Positions 8,696 to 16,452 of a DNA stretch of 64,000 nt are shown here, in pieces. The notes under the pieces were generated by a model that did not search any database, was not told the origin of the DNA, and worked only from the letters and a program-made list of their open reading frames with translations. The number at the start of each line of letters is the position of its first letter. Positions within the stretch are counted from its first letter, which is position 1. The stretch spans positions 2,232,001-2,296,000 of the forward strand of contig NZ_JBHUNX010000001.1 in the NCBI RefSeq assembly GCF_042685645.1, read 5' to 3'. This stretch comes from Salininema proteolyticum. Lineage in GTDB: Bacteria; Actinomycetota; Actinomycetes; Mycobacteriales; Micromonosporaceae. A program made the position numbers and the translations under genes.

Positions 8696-9655
8696 TCATC
8701 CTCCTGGCGACGTGTCGGTCAGTCGTTCGGCGCAGCGCAGTCGGGCGGGTGCGGAGCGCGGATTTCGGGCCTGCTCGGCGGCGGACGGTTGCCGCGCCTT
8801 GTTGGACTGGGCCTTGAAGGTGGGCCCGGTCCCCGGCAGTTCCACCGGCAGTCCCTTGGGCGAGGTGGACTTGGAGCGTCGGGACAGCTCCCGCTTGGTG
8901 ATCCTGTCCTCCAGGGAGTGGTAGGACAGGACCGCTATGCGTCCTCCCGGTGCCAGGAGGTCCAGGGCGGCGGGCAGGGCCCGCTCCCAGGTGTCGAGTT
9001 CGCGGTTGACCTCGATGCGCAGCGCTTGGAAGGTGCGCTTGGCCGGGTTGCCCCCTTTGCGGCGCGCGGCCGCGGGGATCGCTTCCCGGACGAGGTCGAC
9101 CAGGGACTCGGAGGTCGCTATGGGGCGTGAGGAGCGCGCCTCCACCACGGCTCTGGCGATGCGCGAGGCGAACTTCTCCTCGCCGTAGACGCGGAGGATC
9201 CTCGCGAGGTCCTTCTCCTCGTAGGTGGCGAGGACTCGCTCGGCGGTGAGACCGTCGCCGGGGTCCATGCGCATGTCCAGGGGCGCGTTGGTGGAGTAGG
9301 CGAACCCGCGCTCGGTCCGGTCGATCTGCATCGAGGAGACGCCGAGGTCGAACAGGACGGCGTCGACCGACTCGCGGCCCAGCTCGCGGGCCACGTCGCC
9401 GATGGCGTCGTAGACGGCCTGGTAGGGGACGAACCGCTCGCCGAAGCGCTCCAGGCGCTCTCCGGCGATCGCCAGTGCGCTGGGGTCCCGGTCGAGCCCG
9501 ATGACCGTCAGCTCCGGGTGCGCCTCGAGCATGGCCTCGGTGTGGCCACCGGCCCCGAGAGTGCCGTCCACGGCCACCGCTCCGGGCGCGCCGAGCGCCG
9601 GCTTCAGGTAGTCGAGGATCTCCTCCAGCATGACGGGGACATGCGGTGCGCTCAT
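8696..9655 (-). CDS. rsmH: 16S rRNA m4C1402 methyltransferase RsmH (MraW)
   Basis: This 319-residue SAM-dependent enzyme N4-methylates C1402 of 16S rRNA in the ribosomal P site. The N-terminal HVPVMLEEILDYL and the SAM loop DGTLGAGGHTEAML (about 30-43) are diagnostic, as are FDLGVSSMQID near 145 and the FQALRIEVNRE and LSYHSLEDR segments. The start overlaps the mraZ stop (ATGA), so the two genes are translationally coupled. Length is typical. Confidence 0.96.
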   Translation of the reverse strand: MSAPHVPVMLEEILDYLKPALGAPGAVAVDGTLGAGGHTEAMLEAHPELTVIGLDRDPSALAIAGERLERFGERFVPYQAVYDAIGDVARELGRESVDAVLFDLGVSSMQIDRTERGFAYSTNAPLDMRMDPGDGLTAERVLATYEEKDLARILRVYGEEKFASRIARAVVEARSSRPIATSESLVDLVREAIPAAARRKGGNPAKRTFQALRIEVNRELDTWERALPAALDLLAPGGRIAVLSYHSLEDRITKRELSRRSKSTSPKGLPVELPGTGPTFKAQSNKARQPSAAEQARNPRSAPARLRCAERLTDTSPGG

Positions 9656-10086
9656 GAATCGTTCTCCTGCTCTTCGTCTTCTGCGTCGTCGGCGAAGGCG
9701 TCCTCGGTGGACTCCAGGTAGGAGTCCCAGGCCGAGGAGTCCCAGACCTCGATGCGGTTCATCGCGCCGATGACGACGGTGTCCCGCTCGATACCAGCGT
9801 ATTCGCGCAGCCGTGCGGGTAGGGTCACCCGCCCCTGGCCGTCAGGACTTTCGTCATGGGCTGACGCGAAGAACACACGGTTATAGGCCCGGACGGCCTT
9901 GGGGGCCGTCAGGCTCTGGTCCAGTTCGCCGGCCAGCTTGGTGAACTCGGCGAGCGTGAAGACGTACAGGCAGCGCTCCTGTCCTTTGGTGACGACCAGT
10001 CCGTCGGCGAGCGCGGGGCGGAACTTGGCGGGAAAGGCCAAGCGCCCCTTGTCGTCCAGGCGGGGAGTGTGCGTGCCGAGGAACAT
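9652..10086 (-). CDS. mraZ: Transcriptional regulator MraZ
   Basis: This 144-residue protein has two SpoVT/AbrB-type half-domains with the family signatures DDKGRLAFPAKFR (11-23) and DGQGRVTLPARLREY (82-96), plus an acidic tail. MraZ forms a ring and represses its own dcw operon by binding spaced GTGG-type repeats upstream. The ATG at 10086 is preceded by AAGGAGG at 7 bases. Three such repeats at exact 10-bp spacing lie just upstream. It is the first gene of the division unit and diverges from murT. Confidence 0.96.
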   Translation of the reverse strand: MFLGTHTPRLDDKGRLAFPAKFRPALADGLVVTKGQERCLYVFTLAEFTKLAGELDQSLTAPKAVRAYNRVFFASAHDESPDGQGRVTLPARLREYAGIERDTVVIGAMNRIEVWDSSAWDSYLESTEDAFADDAEDEEQENDS

Positions 10087-10135
10087 GGCCGCGCCTCCTT
10101 CCGCACCGACCGGTCGGGTCCGGTTTCCTACTTCG

Positions 10136-10161
10136 CCCCACTTTACTCCACTCTGCCCCAC
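10136..10161 (-). promoter_or_regulatory. MraZ operator: three GTGGnG boxes
   Basis: On the minus strand GTGGGG (10161-10156), GTGGAG (10151-10146) and GTGGGG (10141-10136) repeat with an exact 10-bp period, 50-75 bases before the mraZ ATG. This is the known form of MraZ binding sites. Binding here is inferred. Confidence 0.8.
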
Positions 10162-10222
10162 ACCTGGGCCCGAATGTGCCTCAAATTCAGCCCTGTTGTC
10201 CTCTTTCCGCTGTTGGACGGGG

Positions 10223-10241
10223 GTGGTGTGAAGTGGAGTGG
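10223..10241 (+). promoter_or_regulatory. Possible second MraZ-type site facing murT
   Basis: On the plus strand GTGGTG at 10223 and GTGGAG at 10233 are 10 bp apart, with a further GTGG at 10238. The site lies about 90 bases before the murT start and points toward it. It is weaker than the mraZ site and could be chance. Confidence 0.35.
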
Positions 10242-10329
10242 GCTGCTTCCCCCTGCGGCGAGTGGGGGCGCGGCGCTCCGATGTGCCACACTTAATCCGT
10301 CCCGAAACGTCATCCGAGTGGAAGGTCTG

Positions 10330-11583
10330 GTGGCTGCGTTGAGCGGAAAGCTGACGGCGCGTGCGAAGTTCGCGACTGTTCTGCTGCGGGGGGCCGCTGC
10401 CCTCTCGCGTGCGACCGGCAGGGGAGACGGCTCCGTCATCGGCGGCCGCGTCGGCCTCGTCGTCGAGCCCCAATTGCTGAACCTCCTCGCCGAGGGGCGC
10501 GGGGTGGCCCTCGTGTCGGGCACGAACGGCAAGACCACCACGACGCGATTCGCCACCGCGGCCATGGAGGCCGCCGGGGCGGTGGCGACGAACTCCTTCG
10601 GCGCCAACATGCCCACCGGGCACACCACGGCGCTGGCCAAGCAGATGGGCGCCGAGCTGGCGGCCCTCGAGGTCGACGAGCACTACCTCGGGCAGCTGCT
10701 CGAGGCGACCAGCCCGAAGGTCGTGGCGCTGCTCAACCTCAGCCGCGACCAGCTCGACCGCGCCATGGAGGTGACCTCGCTGGCCGCCAAGTGGCGCGAG
10801 ATCATCGAGAACCAGATCCAGGAGACGGTCGTGGTCGCCAACGCCGACGACCCGCTCATCGTGTGGGCCGCCCAGCCGGCGCAGCGCGTGGTCTGGGTCG
10901 CCGGCGGACAGAACTGGACGGCCGACTCCTCCATCTGCCCCGTCTGCGGCAAGCACCTCGACCGCTTCGGCGAGTTCTGGCGCTGCCCCTCCTGCGGCTT
11001 CACCCGCCCCAACCCCACGTGGACCGTCGCCGACCAGGGCAGCGCCGTCATGGCCCCCGACGGATCGCGCGTCGAGATCGACCTGCGCCTGCCGGGCAAG
11101 ATCAACCGCGCCAACGCCGCCATGGCGCTGGCAGTGGCCGCCCAGTTCGGCGTCTCGCCCCACCAGGCCGCCCCGCGCCTGACCACCGTCGAGTCCGTCG
11201 CCGGACGCTACGCCACCGTCGAGCGCGACGGGCGCCGCCTGCGGCTGCTGCTGGCCAAGAACCCGGCCGGCTGGCTGGAGAACTTCGACATGGTCCGCGA
11301 CGGACTGCCGGTCGTCCTCGCCCTCAACGCGCGCGAGGTCGACGGCTTCGACACGTCGTGGATCTACGACGTCGACTTCTCGAGCCTGCGCGGACGCCAC
11401 GTCATCGTCATCGGCGACCGGCGCACCGACCTGGCCGTCCGCCTCCAGATCGACGGGGTGACCTTCCACGTCGTCGACGACATCTCGGCGGCCATCGAGT
11501 CCGTCCCGGCCGGAGACGCCGAGGTCGTGGCGAACTACACCGCCTTCCAGGACATCCGCAAGGAGTTCAACCGCGTCAACTGA
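10330..11583 (+). CDS. murT: Lipid II isoglutaminyl synthase, ligase subunit MurT
   Basis: This 417-residue Mur-ligase-like subunit works with GatD to amidate the alpha-carboxyl of D-Glu in the lipid II stem peptide. It has the Mur P-loop GTNGKTTT (64-71), a Cys4 zinc ribbon (C203, C206, C219, C222) found in MurT but not in MurC-F, and a C-terminal DUF1727 domain with the Asp-rich DTSWIYDVDF (341-350) thought to complete the GatD active site. The GTG at 10330 has GAAGG at 4 bases; a GTG at 10318 lacks a binding site. A strong terminator follows, and gatD, normally adjacent, is 4 kb away. Confidence 0.95.
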   Translation: MAALSGKLTARAKFATVLLRGAAALSRATGRGDGSVIGGRVGLVVEPQLLNLLAEGRGVALVSGTNGKTTTTRFATAAMEAAGAVATNSFGANMPTGHTTALAKQMGAELAALEVDEHYLGQLLEATSPKVVALLNLSRDQLDRAMEVTSLAAKWREIIENQIQETVVVANADDPLIVWAAQPAQRVVWVAGGQNWTADSSICPVCGKHLDRFGEFWRCPSCGFTRPNPTWTVADQGSAVMAPDGSRVEIDLRLPGKINRANAAMALAVAAQFGVSPHQAAPRLTTVESVAGRYATVERDGRRLRLLLAKNPAGWLENFDMVRDGLPVVLALNAREVDGFDTSWIYDVDFSSLRGRHVIVIGDRRTDLAVRLQIDGVTFHVVDDISAAIESVPAGDAEVVANYTAFQDIRKEFNRVN

Positions 11584-11597
11584 CGCCCGCGACGAGC

Positions 11598-11631
11598 GAG
11601 GGGACCGCCGGGGTGTTCCGGCGGTCCCCTC
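11598..11631. terminator. Terminator after murT
   Basis: A perfect 14-bp stem, GAGGGGACCGCCGG (11598-11611) with CCGGCGGTCCCCTC (11618-11631), lies 15 bases past the murT stop. It also faces the end of the small membrane protein gene on the minus strand. Confidence 0.85.
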
Positions 11632-11653
11632 TCCTTCCTGTTCCCCGGTCTCC

Positions 11654-11860
11654 TCAGTCTCGGCGCCCCAGGACGATCGCGACCCTGATCCCCCAGTAGA
11701 CGACGGCGATCGCGGGCAGCACGAGGACGGTGGCTCCGTCGAAGCGCCACAGCGACAGCGGGACTATGACCGCCAGGGCGATCACCGCCGCCGCGATCTC
11801 CGTCGCCGGCCGGTCGGGGAGCCGCAGCGTGGTGTAGGAGCGCAGTATCTCTTCGAACAT
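11654..11860 (-). CDS. Small membrane protein of the ABC exporter cluster
   Basis: This 68-residue protein has two hydrophobic segments (about 20-37 and 45-63) and a short basic end. No known family is recognised. GGAAGGG precedes the ATG at 5 bases, and the gene starts 11 bases past the stop of the ABC permease, so it is the third gene of that operon. It may be an accessory subunit or a small sensor for the exporter; that is inference from position alone. Confidence 0.6.
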   Translation of the reverse strand: MFEEILRSYTTLRLPDRPATEIAAAVIALAVIVPLSLWRFDGATVLVLPAIAVVYWGIRVAIVLGRRD

Positions 11861-11871
11861 CGGAGCCCTTC

Positions 11872-12612
11872 CTATCGCTTGGGATTCCAGTGGAAGACCT
11901 TCGCGGCGACCGCGGCGGGGACGGCCGCTCCGACGATGACCAGGCCGCAGGCGGTGAGCACGTACGCGGTGTCCCCTCCCCCGTTCCAGCCCAGGCGGGC
12001 CAGCTCGACGACCGCCGCGCCGGGGACGGCGAGCACCCACGGAACGACCTCGCCGGGCGTCTTCGACAGGACCGCCAGAGTGCCGGCGGCGATGACGATG
12101 AAACCGGGAATGGTGGTGTACTGTGCCGACTCGGCCGTCTTGGTGAACGAGGCCGTGGCGAACCCGAGGGCGGCCGACATGGCGGTGCCGACGAGGACGG
12201 CGGCGATCAGCAGGTCGACTCGCTGCGGCGCGGTTCCCGTGGCGGCTCCCGCCAGTCCGGCCAGCAGCGCCGTCTGGACGAAGGCGACGACCGCCATGGG
12301 AGCGAGCAGGCCTCCGATGAGGGTCGCGTGGGAGACGGGGGCGAAGAGCATCCGCTTGAGCAGCAGCTGCTGGCGGCGGGAGACCAGCGTCATGGTGAAT
12401 CCCAGGTAGACGGTGAACAGGAGGGTCCCGATCACCTGGAGGCCCACGATCGATCCCGTTCCTCCGGCGGGGAGGTCGTAGTTCATGACCGCCAGCCCGA
12501 AGACGAGCGGGAGGGCGAGCGCCGTCAGCAGGACGGCCTTGTTGCGGACGATGAGCCTCGCCTCGGCCGAGGCGAGGGCGGCCCAGGCGGGCGCGGCGGC
12601 GGTGGAAGCCAT
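11872..12612 (-). CDS. ABC-2 type exporter permease
   Basis: The 246-residue integral membrane protein has about six helices in the ABC-2 arrangement: a first helix near 28-45, a long cytoplasmic loop with SRRQQLLLKRML, and paired helices to the C-terminus. With the ATPase encoded just upstream it should form a drug or lipid exporter of the DrrB/YhgE-like kind. The ATG at 12612 was chosen as the first start with a sensible N-terminus; AGGAGA lies upstream. It is 11 bases after the ATPase stop. The substrate is unknown; the neighbouring DesK/DesR pair suggests membrane or envelope stress. Confidence 0.8.
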   Translation of the reverse strand: MASTAAAPAWAALASAEARLIVRNKAVLLTALALPLVFGLAVMNYDLPAGGTGSIVGLQVIGTLLFTVYLGFTMTLVSRRQQLLLKRMLFAPVSHATLIGGLLAPMAVVAFVQTALLAGLAGAATGTAPQRVDLLIAAVLVGTAMSAALGFATASFTKTAESAQYTTIPGFIVIAAGTLAVLSKTPGEVVPWVLAVPGAAVVELARLGWNGGGDTAYVLTACGLVIVGAAVPAAVAAKVFHWNPKR

Positions 12613-12623
12613 GGGAGGGTCTC

Positions 12624-13574
12624 CTATCCGGCGTGGGTGCCGATGGTGGTGAACAGGTCGTCGAGGGAGCCCTGCCGGGCTTCGAGGCCCTCCAGCTCCA
12701 CTCCGGAGCGCGCCGCCCACTGGAGGAGGCGGTGGAGGTCGTCCTGGAGCGCCCCCGTGGTGATGCGGAATTCCTTGCCTTCCAAGGACAGCGATCCGGA
12801 CAGTTCGCCCTGGAGGGGGCGCCAGTCCGGCCGGGGCGAGACCGCTCCGGAGACGGTGGCCTGGAGCCCGGCCGTGATCTCGGCGAGGGTGCCGGAGGCG
12901 ACCAGCCTGCCCGCGTTCATGATCGCGATGCGGTCGGCCAGCCGCTCGGCCTCTTCGAGGTAGTGGGTGGTCAGGAGGACGGCCGTTCCCCCGTCGGCGA
13001 GGCCGCGGAGAATCTTCCAGGTCTGCTTGCGGGAGGCGGGGTCCAGGCCGGTGGTCGGCTCGTCGGCGAAGAGCACCTTGGGCCGGTTGACCAAGGCCAG
13101 CGCCAGGTCCAGGCGGCGCTTCTCACCGCCGGACAGGGCGCCGACGCGGATGCCGGAGCGGTGGTCGAGGCCGACCTTCTCCAGCAGCCCCGACGGCGGC
13201 CGGAGCCGGTGCAGCCCGCACCAGAGGCGGACGGTCTCGGCGACGGTGAGGTCCTCCGCGAAGCCGGTCTCCTGGCCTATGACGGCCGCCTCGCGGGAGA
13301 GCCGGCGGCGGTCGGCCGCCGGGTCGACGCCGAGCACCCGGACCTGTCCGCCATGGGGGCGGTGGAGGCCCAGGAGGGTCTCCACCGTGGTGGTCTTGCC
13401 GGCCCCGTTCGTGCCGAGGAGGGCGAAGATCTGCCCGGGCCGCACGGAGAAGTCCACAGTGTCCACGGCGGTGAACGAGCCGTACCTCACCGTCAGGCCC
13501 CGGGCGGAGAACGCCGGGGGCAGGGCCGCCGGATCCGGGGCGGTCGTCGTGCTGTGCAAGGTGTTCGCTTCCAT
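12624..13574 (-). CDS. ABC exporter ATP-binding protein
   Basis: This 316-residue ATPase has Walker A (LGTNGAGKTTT), signature LSGGEKRRLDLAL, Walker B (VLFADEPTTGLD) and the His switch in LLTTHYLEEAERLADRIAIM. The C-terminal 90 residues are the extra domain typical of DrrA-like drug-exporter ATPases. The ATG at 13574 has GGAG 2 bases upstream; the start is therefore moderately sure. It diverges from the histidine kinase gene across 143 bp holding a palindrome, which suggests control by that two-component system. Confidence 0.88.
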   Translation of the reverse strand: MEANTLHSTTTAPDPAALPPAFSARGLTVRYGSFTAVDTVDFSVRPGQIFALLGTNGAGKTTTVETLLGLHRPHGGQVRVLGVDPAADRRRLSREAAVIGQETGFAEDLTVAETVRLWCGLHRLRPPSGLLEKVGLDHRSGIRVGALSGGEKRRLDLALALVNRPKVLFADEPTTGLDPASRKQTWKILRGLADGGTAVLLTTHYLEEAERLADRIAIMNAGRLVASGTLAEITAGLQATVSGAVSPRPDWRPLQGELSGSLSLEGKEFRITTGALQDDLHRLLQWAARSGVELEGLEARQGSLDDLFTTIGTHAG

Positions 13575-13652
13575 GACTCCACTGTCGCCCGTGCCGCTCG
13601 CGCCCGGTAGTGCCGTTCCGCCGCGGTCTCCCGGGCACTCGTCACCGATCGC

Positions 13653-13668
13653 GATGACATTTGTCATC
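13653..13668. promoter_or_regulatory. Palindrome between the ABC operon and the kinase gene
   Basis: GATGACA-TT-TGTCATC is a perfect 7-2-7 inverted repeat, 50 bases before the kinase start and 79 before the ATPase start. It is a likely binding site for the response regulator encoded here, controlling both directions. Confidence 0.5.
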
Positions 13669-13717
13669 GGCCGCTCCCCGAGTGGATTCCACGGCCGGGA
13701 GGTGCTGAAATGGCAGC

Positions 13718-14866
13718 ATGCACCCGCTCACCGACTCGCCTCGGCGCGACCTGGCGCGGCTGAGGTCCTACACCTGGCTGACCCTGGTCCTCTTCCCGAT
13801 GTTCTTCACCGCCGGGGCGGTCTTCGCCCTGGCGCCCTCCATGGTCGACCACCCGGTCCGGGCCGTGGTCGCCGCCGCCCTGCTCCTGGCCTCGGGAGTC
13901 TTCGCGATCCTCTCGGGGGTCCAGACCCTCGACGTCGAGACGCTTCCGCTCTCGCGGACCCACTGGCTGATCGGCATCGCGGTCTGGCTGGCGGCAGTGG
14001 CGGTGACCTACGACGCCGGCAACCCCTTCCCGTGGGCCCTGGCAGCCACCGGGCTGGGCGCATATCCGCTGGCCTCGGCCGGACACGGCCACGTGGCCCG
14101 CCGCCTCTCGTACTTCGGGCTGGCGGTCATGGCCGTCATGGCGGTTCCGGCGCTCCTCGGCCGGATGGACCTCGTCCTCGCCCCCGTCGGAGCACTCCTG
14201 GCCTCGTTCATGGCCTGGTCGACGTGGACGCAGGTGTGGAACTATCGCGTGGCCGTCCAGCTGGAGGAGGCCCGCGGCCTGGCCGCGGACCTGGCCGTGG
14301 CCGACGAGCGGCTCCGCTTCGCCGCCGAGCTCCACGACATCCAGGGGCACAACCTCCAGGCGATCACCCTCAAGGCCGAGCTGGCGCGACGGCTCATGGC
14401 CGCCGACCCCGAGGCCGCCGCCGCCCAGCTCAACGACATCGAGTCCCTGGCCCGCCAAGGCCTCAGCGACACCCGCGAACTCGTCACCGGCTACCGCGAG
14501 ATCACCCTCGCGACCGAGGTGGAGAACGCCGCCCGCATCCTCACCTCGGCCGGGATCGCCGTCGACCTCGACGCCCCCGCCTCCCTCGAGGCCGCCCCGG
14601 ACCGGCAGAAGGCCCTGGGGCTGCTCGTCCGGGAGGCCACCACGAACATCCTCCGCCACTCCGAGGCGACTCGGGCGGCCCTGACGCTCGAGGCCGGGGC
14701 CGATACCATTGACGTCGTCATAGTCAACGACGGTGCCCCCGCACCCGGACCGCACGGGAACGGACTCGCCATGCTCGAAGAACGCTTCCGCGAGGGAACG
14801 CTCGCGACCGCCTGGGACGGCGGCGAGTTCACCGTCTCCGCCTCCCTCCCCGCGGAGCGCCCGTGA
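13718..14866 (+). CDS. DesK/NarX-type sensor histidine kinase
   Basis: This 382-residue membrane kinase has about five or six helices in the first 175 residues and no large outside domain, so it probably senses membrane state or a ligand within the membrane. The HisKA_3 dimerisation helix carries the phospho-acceptor H206 in ELHDIQGHNLQA, and the HATPase has the N box around N310 (REATTNILRHSEA). The final GTGA overlaps the response regulator start. Relatives next to ABC-2 exporters often govern them. Confidence 0.9.
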   Translation: MHPLTDSPRRDLARLRSYTWLTLVLFPMFFTAGAVFALAPSMVDHPVRAVVAAALLLASGVFAILSGVQTLDVETLPLSRTHWLIGIAVWLAAVAVTYDAGNPFPWALAATGLGAYPLASAGHGHVARRLSYFGLAVMAVMAVPALLGRMDLVLAPVGALLASFMAWSTWTQVWNYRVAVQLEEARGLAADLAVADERLRFAAELHDIQGHNLQAITLKAELARRLMAADPEAAAAQLNDIESLARQGLSDTRELVTGYREITLATEVENAARILTSAGIAVDLDAPASLEAAPDRQKALGLLVREATTNILRHSEATRAALTLEAGADTIDVVIVNDGAPAPGPHGNGLAMLEERFREGTLATAWDGGEFTVSASLPAERP

Positions 14867-15471
14867 TCAGGCTGCTGGTGGCCGACGACGAGGCGCTCAT
14901 TCGCGGCGCGATGACGGCCCTGCTCGACCTGGAGCCCGACCTGGAGGTGGTCGCCGAGGCCGGCGACGGGGACGAGGCGCTCGCCGCCTTCCGCCGCCAC
15001 CGGCCCGACATCGCCGTGCTCGACCTGGAGATGCCCCCGGCCGACGGGCTGGTCGTCGCCGAGCGCATGAGCGCCGAGGCCGGAGAGGGGTTCCAGACCG
15101 TGCTGGTCACCCGCCACGCGCGGCCGGGCGTCCTCCGCCGCGCCCTGGCCGCCGGGGTCTCGGCGTTCGTCCCGAAGACGACCGCGGCCGAGCAGCTCGC
15201 CCGGATCCTGCGCGACGTCCGCGACGGGAAACGCTACGTCGACCCGGCCATCGCCGCCTCGGCGCTCACCGAGGGGGCGTGCCCGCTGACCGACCGAGAG
15301 CTGGAAGTGCTCGCGGCGGCCCGCAAGGGCGGGTCGGTCAAGGAGATAGCCGCCGAAGTCCACCTGGCCCAGGGGACCGTCCGCAACTACCTGTCCTCCG
15401 CCATGGCGAAACTCGGCGCCCGCACACGCCATGCCGCCGCCCGCGAAGCCTGGGAGCAGGGCTGGATCTGA
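14863..15471 (+). CDS. NarL/LuxR-family response regulator
   Basis: This 202-residue regulator has a receiver domain with the acidic pair D8/D9, phospho-acceptor D54 and K105, followed by a LuxR-type helix-turn-helix (LTDRELEVLAAARKGGSVKEIAAEVHLAQGTVRNYLSSAM). The GTG start overlaps the kinase stop, so kinase and regulator are translationally coupled. It probably binds the GATGACA-type palindrome upstream of the kinase gene. Confidence 0.92.
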   Translation: MIRLLVADDEALIRGAMTALLDLEPDLEVVAEAGDGDEALAAFRRHRPDIAVLDLEMPPADGLVVAERMSAEAGEGFQTVLVTRHARPGVLRRALAAGVSAFVPKTTAAEQLARILRDVRDGKRYVDPAIAASALTEGACPLTDRELEVLAAARKGGSVKEIAAEVHLAQGTVRNYLSSAMAKLGARTRHAAAREAWEQGWI

Positions 15472-15636
15472 GCGGCCCGTCCTCACCGAGGCGGCACCCC
15501 GGCTCCAAACACGACGGCCTCCGCCCATGCGACCCGGGAACAGGGAGGGAGCCGTGCCGTCCCGCTTCCGGCGAGGCGGCCCACCCCCGCATTTTTCCCA
15601 GCGGGCCAGCGGTTCCGGCAATGCTAAACTGGGCGC

Positions 15637-16356
15637 GTGTCAAACAGCTACCTGCGTGTGGTGTGGGTCTACCCGGACCTTCTCTCCACTTACGGCGACC
15701 GCGGAAACCTCCTGGCCATAGCCCACCGCGCCCGCGCGAGGGGCATCGAGGTGGAGCCCATCGGGGTCCGCTCCGACCAACCGCTCCCCTACCAGGCCGA
15801 CCTCTACCTCATCGGCGGAGGCGAAGACGGCCCCCAGGCCGTGGCGGCCCAGCGGCTCGTCCAGGACGGCACCCTCCGCCAGGCCGCCGACCGGGGCGTC
15901 CCCGTCCTCGGCATCTGCGCCGGCTACCAGCTGCTGGGCGAGAGCTTCGTCGCCTCGGGCGAGCGCTGCCAGGGGCTGGGCATCCTCGACCTGCGCTCCG
16001 ACCGCGGCGAGAGCCGCGCCGTCGGCGAGGTCGCCGGGGAGTCCCACCCGAACCTGGGCATCGGACCCATCACCGGTTTCGAGAACCACGGCGGGCGCAC
16101 CCACCTGGGGTCCGCGGTCCAGCCGCTGGCGAAGGTCACGCACGGCATCGGCAACGACGGGCAGCACGAGGGCGCCTGGGCCGGCCACGTCGTGGGCAGC
16201 TACATGCACGGCCCCGCGCTCGCCCGCAACCCGCTCCTGGCCGACCTGCTCATCTCGTGGGCCACCGGCGGCCGCCAGCTGCAGCCCCTCGACGACACGT
16301 GGCCGAACCGGCTCCGCGAGGAGCGCCTCTCGGCCCTGGCCAGTGACCAGGGCTGA
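15637..16356 (+). CDS. gatD: Lipid II isoglutaminyl synthase, glutamine amidotransferase subunit GatD
   Basis: This 239-residue class I (CobB/CobQ-like) glutaminase supplies ammonia to MurT. The nucleophile is C94 in GICAGYQLLG and the catalytic His is H191 in SYMHGP. The GTG at 15637 is preceded by TAAACT at 15625-15630, 6 bases away, and no ribosome-binding site, so the message is probably leaderless. GatD is usually the next gene after murT; here an exporter and two-component system lie between, and gatD has its own promoter and terminator. Confidence 0.94.
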   Translation: MSNSYLRVVWVYPDLLSTYGDRGNLLAIAHRARARGIEVEPIGVRSDQPLPYQADLYLIGGGEDGPQAVAAQRLVQDGTLRQAADRGVPVLGICAGYQLLGESFVASGERCQGLGILDLRSDRGESRAVGEVAGESHPNLGIGPITGFENHGGRTHLGSAVQPLAKVTHGIGNDGQHEGAWAGHVVGSYMHGPALARNPLLADLLISWATGGRQLQPLDDTWPNRLREERLSALASDQG

Positions 16357-16385
16357 CACTCCCCCGCGACCACGCTTGATCTGAG

Positions 16386-16413
16386 ACGGCCCGGCTCTCC
16401 GCCGGGCCGTTTT
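16386..16413 (+). terminator. Intrinsic terminator after gatD
   Basis: ACGGCCCGGC (16386-16395) pairs with GCCGGGCCGT (16401-16410) around a 5-base loop and is followed by TTTTC, a classic rho-independent form. Confidence 0.88.
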
Positions 16414-16452
16414 CACGCAATGGCCGATGCGGCGGACGCTCACGTCATTACG

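Noticed and set aside
9652..11469. One 605-codon minus-strand frame joining mraZ to sequence opposite murT
   Set aside because: MraZ begins at 10086 with a good ribosome-binding site; the upstream part is antisense to murT and has no domain.
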